Made by a program: the position numbers and the translations under genes. A stretch of 64,000 bases of DNA from Syngnathus acus. Taxonomy: Eukaryota; Chordata; Actinopteri; Syngnathiformes; Syngnathidae. Where the stretch lies: NCBI RefSeq assembly GCF_901709675.1, contig NC_051105.1, positions 7,371,104 to 7,435,103 of the forward strand, written 5' to 3'. Positions 13,581 through 22,030 of this stretch are shown one piece after another (position 1 is the stretch's first letter; every line of letters begins with the position of its first letter). A model generated the notes under the pieces. The model made no database searches. It was not told where the DNA came from and saw only the letters and a list, made by a program, of their open reading frames with translations.

Positions 13581-13768
13581 GACTACTTGCCTGACCTTCG
13601 ACCACGCTCCAGATCGCCGCCTGTCCTGACTACTTGCCTGACCTTCGACCACGCTCCAGATCGCCGCCTGTCCTGACTACTTGCCTGACCTTCGACCACG
13701 CTCCAGATCGCCGCCTGTCCTGACTACTTGCCTGACCTTCGACCACGCTCCGGATCGCCGCCTGCCCT
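13581..13768 (+). repeat. Four 47-bp tandem units inside the 5' LTR
   Basis: Units begin GACTACTTGCC at 13581, 13628, 13675 and 13722. The first three look identical. The fourth has two differences (CCGGATC for CCAGATC, CTGCCCT for CTGTCCT). A partial fifth (GACTACTTGC) starts at 13769. The same array with the same variants is at 15748-15935. It lies in the R/U5 part, so it would be in the transcript leader. Confidence 0.9.
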
Positions 13769-13857
13769 GACTACTTGCTCGTTCTACATCCCCGTTTTCC
13801 CTCTCACCATTAAAGGATCGTGCTGCACTTGGTTCCCTGTCTTTGTTGCCTGACAGA

Positions 13858-13867
13858 ACGAACTGAC
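13858..13867 (+). other. Self-priming primer-binding site
   Basis: ACGAACTGAC, two bases after the end of the 5' LTR, is the exact reverse complement of GTCAGTTCGT at 13513-13522, the predicted first bases of the element's RNA. No TGG (complement of the tRNA CCA end) follows the LTR, so ordinary tRNA priming is unlikely. Self-priming with the RNA 5' end is established for Tf1 and its sushi relatives. With one bulged base, three further pairs could form. Confidence 0.7.
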
Positions 13868-13872
13868 CAGAA

Positions 13873-15465
13873 ATGCAACCAGCGCACGATTCCCTAGACA
13901 CGGCCCGCTTGACCCACACGGAGTGGGAGCTCGGCAAGACCACAGAGGAGATGGCGGCGTTAACCAGGGTCGTCCAGCAGCAGCAACAGCAGCTCCAGCT
14001 GCAGCAACAGCAACTGCAGCAGCAGCAACAGCAACTGCAGCAGCAGCAACAGCAACTGCAGCAGCACCACCAGCTCCACCAGGACCTGGTAGAGGCTCTC
14101 AGGGATCACAGAGACTTGGCTCCTCTGGCTGCTGCAGATCGGTTTGTGCCATCTCTGTCCACGTCCGTGCCGCTTAGCCCCGCCGATCAGCCCACCGTTA
14201 TGTCCACGCCCCGTCCTGCCTCGGCACCCGGGCAGTACGTGGACGTCCCTGAGCCCAGACTCAGCAACCTCGCAAGGTTCGACGGTGACCCCAAGTACGT
14301 CCGGGCCTTTCTGACGAACTGCCGTGTCTTGTTCGACCTCCAGCCCGTCACATTTGCCACGGAGCCAGCCAAGGTGGGTTTCGTGCTGACTCACCTGACG
14401 GGCGAGGCATGGCTGTGGGGAACGGCAGAATATGAGCGGCAGGGACCCGCCTGTTCGTCGTTTGACGCCTTCGCCGCTGAGATCCTGCGCGTATTTGACC
14501 TGGGCTCCGCCTCGGAGGACGCCTCCACAGAGCTCCTCACGCTGCGCCAAGGCAGCAGATCCGTCGCCCAGTACGCCATCCGGTTCCAGACGGTGGCGCG
14601 TCGTAGCGACTGGAACACCCCGGCTCTCGTCGGTGCCTTCATCCACGGACTCGCGGACTATATCAAGGACGAGATGGTGTCCTGCGAGCGCCCACAGACC
14701 CTTGAAGTGGCCATGGACCTGGCAGTACGGGTGGACCGGCGGATCCAGTCGAGGCGACGCGAGGAGAGGAGAGCGGCTCCGCCCCCCCGTCACCGTGACA
14801 TCAGCCCGACACCTCGGGTGTCATGGAGCGCACCGGTTTTTTCACCGGACCTGTCGTCCGCCAGGGACCCTGTCCACGTAAGTCAGCGCGCCTTTATTGC
14901 TCCTCACACCCAGCCCAGCAGGTCAGAACCCATGGAGATCGGACGCACCTCTCTCTCTGTGAGGAAACGCAGTCAGCGCATCAGAGAGGGGCTTTGCCTG
15001 TACTGCGGGGGTGAGGGTCACTGGGTGGTCTCTTGCCCGACGAGACCCAAGGACACCCGCCAAGCAAGGATCCGTGTGGGGTCGGTTTTTTTGCCCCCCA
15101 CTACCTGTCGCGAGTCCCTGTCCCAGGACCACTACTCGTCTCCAGCCCGCGCCCTTGCCTCTCGGCCCTCCGCTTCTCCAATCCGTGGGCAGCCGCCGCG
15201 GGTCCGGTCTCGCCGTCGGCCGCAGCGGATGGCCCGGGCCCTTACTCCGCTGCCGTTGCGACGTCCGCAGCCGGGTTCTGCTCCGGTGGGCGGGGTATTG
15301 GGGTCTGACCGGCTTCCTGCTCGGAGTCGCCCGGTAGGGACCCGTCCGGTTCCCACGCCGGCCCCCTGGTCGGCGTCTCCCGACGCCGCGGCTGGGAAGG
15401 TGGACTGGGCGGTAGTGCCGCCTGATGACGGGGCTTGGTCGACGTGTTCTGATTCGGAATATTGA
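13873..15465 (+). CDS. gag: Gag polyprotein of a Ty3/sushi-type retrotransposon, intact
   Basis: A 530-residue capsid-type protein expected to assemble into RNA-packaging particles in the cytoplasm. The N-terminus (about 33-68) is a glutamine-rich stretch encoded by CAG/CAA repeats with heptad-like leucines, plausibly coiled coil. The capsid core is about 130-300. It starts near F136 (ARFDGDP), has the WLWGTAEYE and FAAEILRVFD helices, and belongs to the retrotransposon Gag group that includes sushi elements and the domesticated mammalian RTL/PEG10 proteins. A CCHC zinc knuckle is at C375, C378, H383 and C388 (C-x2-C-x4-H-x4-C). The tail is rich in R, P and S, with an acidic end. The ATG at 13873 is 17 bases after the 5' LTR. 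No frameshift site and no downstream protease or polymerase frame exists; the stop is 101 bases from the 3' LTR. Family membership is from motif recognition. Confidence 0.9.
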   Translation: MQPAHDSLDTARLTHTEWELGKTTEEMAALTRVVQQQQQQLQLQQQQLQQQQQQLQQQQQQLQQHHQLHQDLVEALRDHRDLAPLAAADRFVPSLSTSVPLSPADQPTVMSTPRPASAPGQYVDVPEPRLSNLARFDGDPKYVRAFLTNCRVLFDLQPVTFATEPAKVGFVLTHLTGEAWLWGTAEYERQGPACSSFDAFAAEILRVFDLGSASEDASTELLTLRQGSRSVAQYAIRFQTVARRSDWNTPALVGAFIHGLADYIKDEMVSCERPQTLEVAMDLAVRVDRRIQSRRREERRAAPPPRHRDISPTPRVSWSAPVFSPDLSSARDPVHVSQRAFIAPHTQPSRSEPMEIGRTSLSVRKRSQRIREGLCLYCGGEGHWVVSCPTRPKDTRQARIRVGSVFLPPTTCRESLSQDHYSSPARALASRPSASPIRGQPPRVRSRRRPQRMARALTPLPLRRPQPGSAPVGGVLGSDRLPARSRPVGTRPVPTPAPWSASPDAAAGKVDWAVVPPDDGAWSTCSDSEY

Positions 15466-15553
15466 CTGCCGCACGTCTTGGGTTCCCCCCCTCCCGCCCG
15501 GTCTCCTGCTCCGTCTTGGGGTTCTGCTTTTGGGACGTCGGGGGCCGTCCCTT

Positions 15554-15563
15554 GGGGGGGGGG
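15554..15563 (+). other. Polypurine tract candidate of the retrotransposon
   Basis: A run of ten G residues ends three bases before the 3' LTR, in the position where the plus-strand primer of LTR elements lies. TTC separates it from the LTR, so the exact RNase H cut is uncertain. Confidence 0.55.
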
Positions 15564-15566
15564 TTC

Positions 15567-16022
15567 TGTCACGTCCCCACGTCACCTGACTTCCAGCCTA
15601 GCCCGACTCATGGAATTGCCAGCACCTGCTACAGCTCGTTAGGTTCCCTATTTAACCTCTCTGTGTTCTGCCAGTAGTTGTCAGTTCGTCTGATTACCCT
15701 GCACGTGATACTGCTGCCTTTTTGTCCCCGGACCAAACTTTGTAGCCGACTACTTGCCTGACCTTCGACCACGCTCCAGATCGCCGCCTGTCCTGACTAC
15801 TTGCCTGACCTTCGACCACGCTCCAGATCGCCGCCTGTCCTGACTACTTGCCTGACCTTCGACCACGCTCCAGATCGCCGCCTGTCCTGACTACTTGCCT
15901 GACCTTCGACCACGCTCCGGATCGCCGCCTGCCCTGACTACTTGCTCGTTCTACATCCCCGTTTTCCCTCTCACCATTAAAGGATCGTGCTGCACTTGGT
16001 TCCCTGTCTTTGTTGCCTGACA
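15567..16022 (+). repeat. 3' LTR of the gag-only retrotransposon
   Basis: 456-bp copy of the LTR at 13400-13855, offset by exactly 2167 bases with no gap. I found no mismatch by eye. It includes the four 47-bp units at 15748-15935 and the ATTAAA signal at 15976-15981. It is followed by the target-site duplication TGTTT. Confidence 0.95.
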
Positions 16023-16231
16023 TGTTTCTCATTAAAACCCATTTTTTACTCCATGTATTTTGATTTAAACTACTGACCTTTTTCATACAATTACTAACTT
16101 TTTTACATGTAACAATTTTATTCTTATAATTATCTGACCATAAACTATTTGTCCTTTTTTATGTGGTCCAATACGCCCCCGTAACAGTATGTGTACACGT
16201 AAGGTCAACCAAGAGTCATCTGGCTGCGATC

Positions 16232-16368
16232 CAGGTTGCACATTCTGGCAGCGTCTTCAATATACCGCGGAAAATCCAATTTGACATGATCACAAGCTTT
16301 ATGTGTATACGTCTGAATATTTTAAGCCTTGGTAGAGGGCTTTGAGTGTCAGTCATCTTTGATGCAGC
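16232..16368 (+). repeat. Copy 2 of the unnamed dispersed repeat (about 135 bp)
   Basis: Diverged direct repeat of 11041-11175, about 5.2 kb away and on the other side of the LTR retrotransposon. Both copies end near a TTTGA/ATGC block. The match is too long and ordered to be chance but too diverged to be recent. Confidence 0.6.
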
Positions 16369-16379
16369 GCTTATATTGG

Positions 16380-18430
16380 AACACATTGCACATGTGTATT
16401 TATATTAAAAAGAAAATCTAGATTGTAGTTGCGTCTTAAGCAATTTAAACACATCATACTGTAACTGATATCTTAAAGGTGAGGGGCAGTGTGTGCACTT
16501 ACCAGTCTTGTAGTGTGTGGTGTACTGGAGATGATCAAAACAGCAATGACGATCACAATGATCCGCTCAACCAATTGTGAGTTATCTCCTCAATTTTAGT
16601 TGTAGTACCAACACCAGCCTGTGAGAGGCAGCACAGGGCCAGAGGACATCTGGGGGAACAATCAAAGAAGAAATAATTACTTCAGACACATCATAAAAAC
16701 ACCTAACATAGGTTTCTTCTCTATTTGTGTCTGGAAACTGCAAATGTCAGGTTGTTTTTTAATTTCTCTTTTAAGTCACCGCACCATCATGGTTGACCAC
16801 ACCCACACCACATGATAATCATATCAACTTTTGCACCAGTCAACTAATGTGCATTGCCACATCAGGTGTGGCACAGAAAATTAAATCATTATAATTATTA
16901 TTTACGGCAGATCATTATTTATACAGTATCTATGCCGCCGAGACATATTAATGGTCAGAATAATTATTGTTCTTTTATTAGATGGCAGAAGTAGTTACAA
17001 TGAATCTGTGTATCCACCTGTTGCCATTCATGCAACACAATAATAGCTTTGTGTTCAATTATAGGTTTCCCACACAGAAGGTAAATCTGTGAGAAACTAG
17101 AGACAAGATCATCATGATTGGAGTCTACTGTTTATACTTTGTGACATCATTTTTGTTTGGTTGTGTGCCTTGAGATTGTAATGCAAATTGTGTCCTTGGG
17201 TTGGGAAATCATTTTATTTTGTTTGTTTTATCATCTGAAAAACTGGCCTTTGCTGAGTTTGCTCGCAAGTAGGAGAAAATTGTATTTTTCAGTATCCACG
17301 CATGATGACAGAGTAAAAAAAAAAAGATGTAAATAGATAGAGGTGAGACTGTGTTTGAGTGATTGAGAGCTTGGGGACTTAGGGGCAGCAGCGACATGTT
17401 AATGACCATGACGCATTGCAACACATTTGGAGAAGCAAGGTGTTCCCCATCCAGTGGCCTTATTTAAGAGAAGTGTTTGATGGAGTCAGCTATAAGAATG
17501 ATTTGAGGCGGATGCGTAGTGTCTTGCATCAGCCTAACAACAACCAGCTGCTGGCTTTCAGAAATTCTCCATCTCGTCTGAGAAATTATAGATGGTTTAT
17601 TTTTCAGTTGTTTTATATCGGTCAGTTCACAACATTGTTTGACAGATTCATCAGTAAAGTTAGAATTGCTAAGTGCTGCTCTTGTGTTTTTAATGAACAT
17701 ACGACAAATAAACATCTGAATGTTTGATAGCATAAATGGTGAAATAAGGTTAGTTTACTTTAAAAAAAAAATAAAATTTCTCTCTGGTGTATATCTCATT
17801 CATAAAGTCAGGAGAGATTCAAAATGAAAGGTGTGCAAATATGTGCATCACCTGAGCTGGGGTAGAGGGGATGATGCCTTGCTCAAGTGCACCTCACCAT
17901 TAGCCAGTAAGCTAAGAGCCATCTTGCCAAAACCTAATTGCTATCATAAAACTATCGATCGGTCAAACTACTTTTACGAGGATGTTATTGAAATTCTACT
18001 TCAGGACCGGATGTGACTACTTTTATCACCCTTGGCCAGCATCAAGTCAATACCAACAGGTGAAACTCCATGTTCAGACGATTAGGTACACCTACTGATC
18101 ACATATCAGAAATCCAGACCAAACTTTTTCTCTGTCAATCAGTCTACTTGTGGATTTAGTTGACTGCATTGCATCCTGTCATCCAGACATGTGCTTTGAA
18201 AAGGGTGGGTGGATTTAACGTGATCCATTTTAATTTCACATCTTATCCTGGCTCTTCACTGGAGTGACCGCATGTAGCGTTCATTGATCCACTCTTAATC
18301 CTCCCCTAGTTCACATCTGTGTGTGTTTGGAGTAACATTCACTACCACGGGCACCCCCCCTCTTTTTTTTTTGGTATTCCATCCCCACCGATACTGCGCG
18401 CACATCAGTAAATGAATCACGTAGCACTAG
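16380..18430. other. Gene-free interval between the retrotransposon and the pcdh17 promoter
   Basis: AT-rich, no recognisable gene. The 103-codon frame at 17416-17727 shows no domain I recognise and sits opposite a similar-length frame on the other strand, as expected by chance. Confidence 0.65.
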
Positions 18431-18439
18431 TACAGCCTT

Positions 18440-19120
18440 TCTTCAAGCCATCCATGTGCTCCACCTTAGACGGCGAGATCTGTCACCGCTCACTCACCGG
18501 AGCTGCGAAGGGAGCACTAAAGTGCGCGCACGGAAGGCGCGTGAGTGTGCGGCAAAGAGGAGGGAGGCAGAAAGAAAGAAAGACGCAAGAGGAGGAGGGG
18601 AGCAGCTTTCAACAGTTGAGGAGGAGACGCGACTCATTCTGATTATCTTCAATCATATCGCACCTTATTTTCCTCTCTCTCGCTTACCGACTCGCTCTCG
18701 TCTTCCTCCGCCGTGCAACAGATAAGCGTGGCGTCTGATGGATGCAAACAGGAGCGCCTTCGAATCAGACTGGATTACGGGATTAGCGGACTGATTAGTG
18801 GACCACAAAAAAAGGGAAAGGGGGGAAAGAAAAAGTGGCCGTTGTGAGTGTTCCTTTGCGAAAGGAGCACACAAAAGGTTGCGCCGGAGGAAGGGGAGGG
18901 CGAAGCGAGCGGCTGCAGCCCCGCTCTTTTGCTCCGTGCACTTTACTGGAGGAGGCACACACAGTCAGGCAGGCAGGCAGCCCCCCTATGCAACAGTGTG
19001 CCGCACCGGAGACTAAAGTCACAATGCACCGGCGGTGGTAACGCGGAGCGATGGTGCATTTTGGAGCTTTGCAGAGAGCAGATGTCGCATGAGGGCAATG
19101 CGCCTTTTTGTCTTTTTTTC
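18440..19120 (+). promoter_or_regulatory. CpG-rich candidate promoter and 5' leader of pcdh17
   Basis: The surrounding DNA is AT-rich and CpG-poor. From about 18440 the sequence becomes GC-rich with many CpGs (for example seven in 18481-18540) and purine-rich tracts, and it stays so until about 19120. It lies 0.4-1.1 kb upstream of the pcdh17 start codon on the same strand. CpG-island promoters without a TATA box are usual for vertebrate neural cell-adhesion genes. I see no convincing TATA box. The exact start site cannot be placed from sequence. A T-rich tract followed by AG at 19533-19534 could be a splice acceptor for a separate 5' non-coding exon, so the leader may not be contiguous. Confidence 0.5.
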
Positions 19121-19183
19121 TTCTCCTCCTCCTTTTTTCTTCTTCCTATTGAAAGAGAAGCTCTAACCTTCACCATGCTTTAA
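19024..19183 (+). promoter_or_regulatory. Cluster of short upstream ORFs in the presumed pcdh17 leader
   Basis: Three ATG-initiated upstream ORFs follow one another: 19024-19041 (5 codons plus stop), 19051-19092 (13 codons plus stop) and 19082-19183 (33 codons plus stop, overlapping the second in another frame). All end before the main ATG at 19556. If this DNA is in the mature leader, they would be expected to reduce translation of the main ORF. Whether it is transcribed and unspliced here is inferred. Confidence 0.35.
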
Positions 19184-19555
19184 CCTTGGACGCAGAGGGG
19201 AATATTAATACTTTATTCTCATCGATTATTCATTGTGGGAGCCCCCGCTGAGAGGGGAAACAAAGCATTCCAATGTTGAATTTGATCTTTAATTCATGCA
19301 CCGGGTGTCGTCGGGCGGTCATCTTTGTTTACAGAAAGAGTTCATCATCGCGGAGCGGCATGTGAGAGAGCTAATGCCCATTAAAAGGGGTTCACAAATC
19401 GATTTGATATCCAATTAGCCCGGCAGCAACATGCCAGCTTTGGATACAGTCCACTAAAGGTTTGGTGGAATAATCAACAGGTTGAAAGTCAAGGTTTTTT
19501 TTTTTTTTTCTTTTTCTTCCTCCTGTGTGCCAGTACCGCATATCCAACAGAAGGG

Positions 19556-22030
19556 ATGCGTCTCTCTGTTCCCATCTTCCTTCTGCTGTGGGTTAAAGCC
19601 CTGACATTGAAAAACCTTAGTTATTCCGTCCCAGAGGAGCAAGGACCCGGCACTGTCATAGGTAATATCGCAAAAGACGGCGGATATGGGACCCTGGAGA
19701 GAGGGAAAAAATCCAACTTCAGAGTGCTGGAGAATTCCGCACCGCACCTGGTGGACGTCGACCCGGAGAGTGGACTTATTTTCACCAAACAAAGGATTGA
19801 CAGGGAGACGTTATGCAGGCGGAACCCAAAGTGCCAGCTCTCCATGGAGGTGTTCGCCAATGATAAGGAAATATGCATGATCAAGATCGACATACAGGAC
19901 ATCAATGACAACTTGCCCAGTTTCCCCTCAGATCACATTAACATCGACATCTCGGAGAATGCAGCGGCGGGAACACGCTTCCCTCTGACTATTGCACATG
20001 ACTTGGATACCGGGGAGAACGGGATCAAGACTTATCAGGTCACCAGAGATGATTACAATACATTCTCGCTGGATTTAAAAGTAAGAGGGGACGGGACTAT
20101 TTATCCAGAGCTGGTGGTTCAGCGACCTCTGGATCGGGAAGACCAGAGCCATCACACCCTCCTCCTCACCGCCATCGATGGGGGGGAGTATCCGAGATCA
20201 GGCTCCATGCAAATCAATGTCAGGGTGACTGATTCGAATGACAATAGCCCCATTTTCGAGAAATCCTCCTATGTGCTGGAACTGCCGGAGAATTCCCCGC
20301 CTGGAAAAGTACTTATAGATTTGAACGCCACCGACCATGATGAGGGAAGCAACGGACAGGTGGTTTACTCTTTCACAGGATATGCATCTGAGCGAATACA
20401 AGATTTGTTCTCGATAGATCCCAATAGCGGAGTCATAAAAGTCCAGGGGGAAATTGATTTTGAGGAGAATCCCATCATAGAATTTGATGTGCAAGCCAAG
20501 GATCTCGGGCCGAACCCCATACCGGGCCATGCGAAAATTACTGTCAAAGTGCTTGACAAAAATGACAACTCACCAATAATCAGTTTTGTTTCTGTGAGGC
20601 AGGGTGCCATCAGTGAGGCGGCACCCTCTGAATCTGTCATCGCGCTTGTCAGAGTGACAGATAAAGATTCCGGACGAAATGGTCAGCTCCAGTGCCGCGT
20701 GCTGGGGAACGTTCCTTTCCGACTACAGGAGAACAATGACAATTTTTACACGCTGCTCACCGACAGACCTTTGGACCGGGAGACCAAGGACGAATATAAC
20801 GTCACGATCATGGCCAGAGACAACGGAATCCCCTCTTTGAACTACACCAAGTCCTTCACTGTGAAAATCTTGGACGAGAACGACAATGCGCCTCGCTTCA
20901 CAAAAGTCGTTTATGTGCTACAGGTGCCCGAGAACAACATTCCGGGCGAGTATCTGGGCTCCGTGCTGGCCCATGACCCGGACGTAGGCCGCAACGGCAC
21001 TGTAACCTACTCCATCATGCCCTCGCATATCGGCGAGGTGTCCGTTTATACGTACGTTTCCGTTAACCCCACAAATGGAGCCATATACGCGTCACGCTCT
21101 TTTAACTATGAGCAAACAAAATCATTTGAGTTCAAAGTTCAGGCTAAAGACGGAGGGTCCCCTCACATGGAGAGCACCGCCACCGTCAGGGTCAACATCC
21201 TTGACGTCAACGACAATCTCCCAGTGATCATTTTACCGCTCCTTCAAAATGACACGGCGGAAATCCCAGTGCCTCGGAACGTGGGTATCGGCTACATTGT
21301 GGCTACGGTGAAAGCGGTGGACCACGATCACGGAGACAGTGGACACTTGACGTACGAGATCACAGAGGGGAACGATGACCACCTGTTTGACATGGATCCT
21401 ATAAGAGGCGAAGTTAGGACAACCCACGCCCTGTGGGAAGAAGTCTCTCCCACGGTTGAGCTGGTGGTTAAGGTAACCGACCACGGCAAGCCGCCCTTAT
21501 CCGCTGTGGCTAAGCTGGTCATCAAGGCCAATACGGAAGCGGCATCAGGTGGCGGCGGTGGCTCTGGAGTGAGCGGCGAGCAGCAGCACTGGGATGTATC
21601 CCTGCCTCTCATCGTTACCCTCTGCATTATCTCTGTCATGCTCTTAGCTGTCATGACGGCCATCGCCGTCAAGTCCAAGCATCAAGATAAAGAGAGCGGG
21701 AATTATAACTGCCACATGCCCGAGTACTCCAATCCTCCGGTGGGGAAGGGCAAGAAGAAGCGGATCAACAAGAGTGACATCATGCTGGTGCAAAGCGAGA
21801 TGGAGGAGAGAGATTCGGCAAGCCGCATGAATGTGGTGAGCAGCCCCTCGCTCATAACTTCGCCTATATGCTTCGACTACCAGAGCCCCCTGCCGCTCAC
21901 GCTGCCCAGATCTGAGGTCATGTATCTGAAGACAACACCGAACAGCCTGACGGTACCGAGGGCAGGTTGCCACTCCAGCTTTGCCGGGCTAAGCACAGAC
22001 GCGCCGGCAAACAGGATGTCAGTGATACAG
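19556..22030 (+). CDS. pcdh17: Protocadherin-17, coding exon 1 (ectodomain, membrane segment, proximal tail)
   Basis: Encodes residues 1-825 of a calcium-dependent homophilic adhesion protein of the plasma membrane. Residues 1-17 form a signal peptide (hydrophobic FLLLW core). Six cadherin repeats follow, with linker calcium motifs DINDN (115-119), DSNDN (226-230), DKNDN (334-338), DENDN (440-444) and DVNDN (550-554); EC6 ends near 660. C87 and C93 form the Cx5C pair typical of protocadherin EC1. Predicted N-glycosylation sites include N20, N257, N415, N429, N480 and N565. The membrane helix is about 681-705, followed by a basic KGKKKRINK stretch. The start is supported by match to the human protein, which I recall continuing ALTLKNL then SYSVPEEQG-like residues. 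The strong donor ATACAG/GTAAGA ends the exon after SVIQ. If the intron were retained, only four more codons would follow. The assignment to PCDH17 rather than PCDH8, 10, 18 or 19 rests on residue-level similarity across the ectodomain and tail, from memory. Confidence 0.95.

Larger units (their letters stand above)
13400..13855 (+). repeat. 5' LTR of the gag-only retrotransposon
   Basis: 456-bp LTR starting TG and ending CA. It contains a TATA-like TATTTAA box (13482-13488), a predicted RNA start at about 13513 (31 bases downstream), four 47-bp tandem units (13581-13768) and an ATTAAA polyadenylation signal (13809-13814). These place the U3/R border near 13513 and the R end shortly after 13814. 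Confidence 0.95.
13400..16022 (+). mobile_element. Complete gag-only LTR retrotransposon (Ty3/sushi type), 2623 bp
   Basis: Two direct repeats of 456 bp (13400-13855 and 15567-16022) begin TGTCACG and end TGACA, and appear identical base for base when read against each other. The flanks carry a perfect 5-bp target-site duplication, TGTTT (13395-13399 and 16023-16027), the usual size for Ty3/gypsy elements. The 1.7-kb interior has a self-priming type primer-binding site, one intact Gag ORF and a G-run before the 3' LTR. It has no protease, reverse transcriptase, RNase H or integrase. It is therefore a non-autonomous element that needs enzymes from a related full-length copy. The GC content and codon use are much higher than in the AT-rich host DNA. 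The LTR identity and intact ORF imply recent insertion. Confidence 0.95.

Noticed and set aside
13581-13768. CRISPR-like repeat array
   Set aside because: Units are directly adjacent without variable spacers and lie inside an LTR of a eukaryotic element.
13960-14793. 277-codon minus-strand frame
   Set aside because: Shadow of the GC-rich gag gene; its leucine run is the complement of the CAG/CAA tract.
15011-15337. Possible protease/pol remnant in the second frame after the zinc knuckle
   Set aside because: No DSG/DTG protease motif or reverse-transcriptase motif is present in any frame before the 3' LTR.
14923-15585. 220-codon arginine/proline-rich minus-strand frame
   Set aside because: Shadow of the GC-rich tail of gag; low complexity and no recognisable domain.
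17416-17727. 103-codon plus-strand frame as a small gene
   Set aside because: No domain recognised, a similar frame exists on the opposite strand, and no promoter or splice context was seen.
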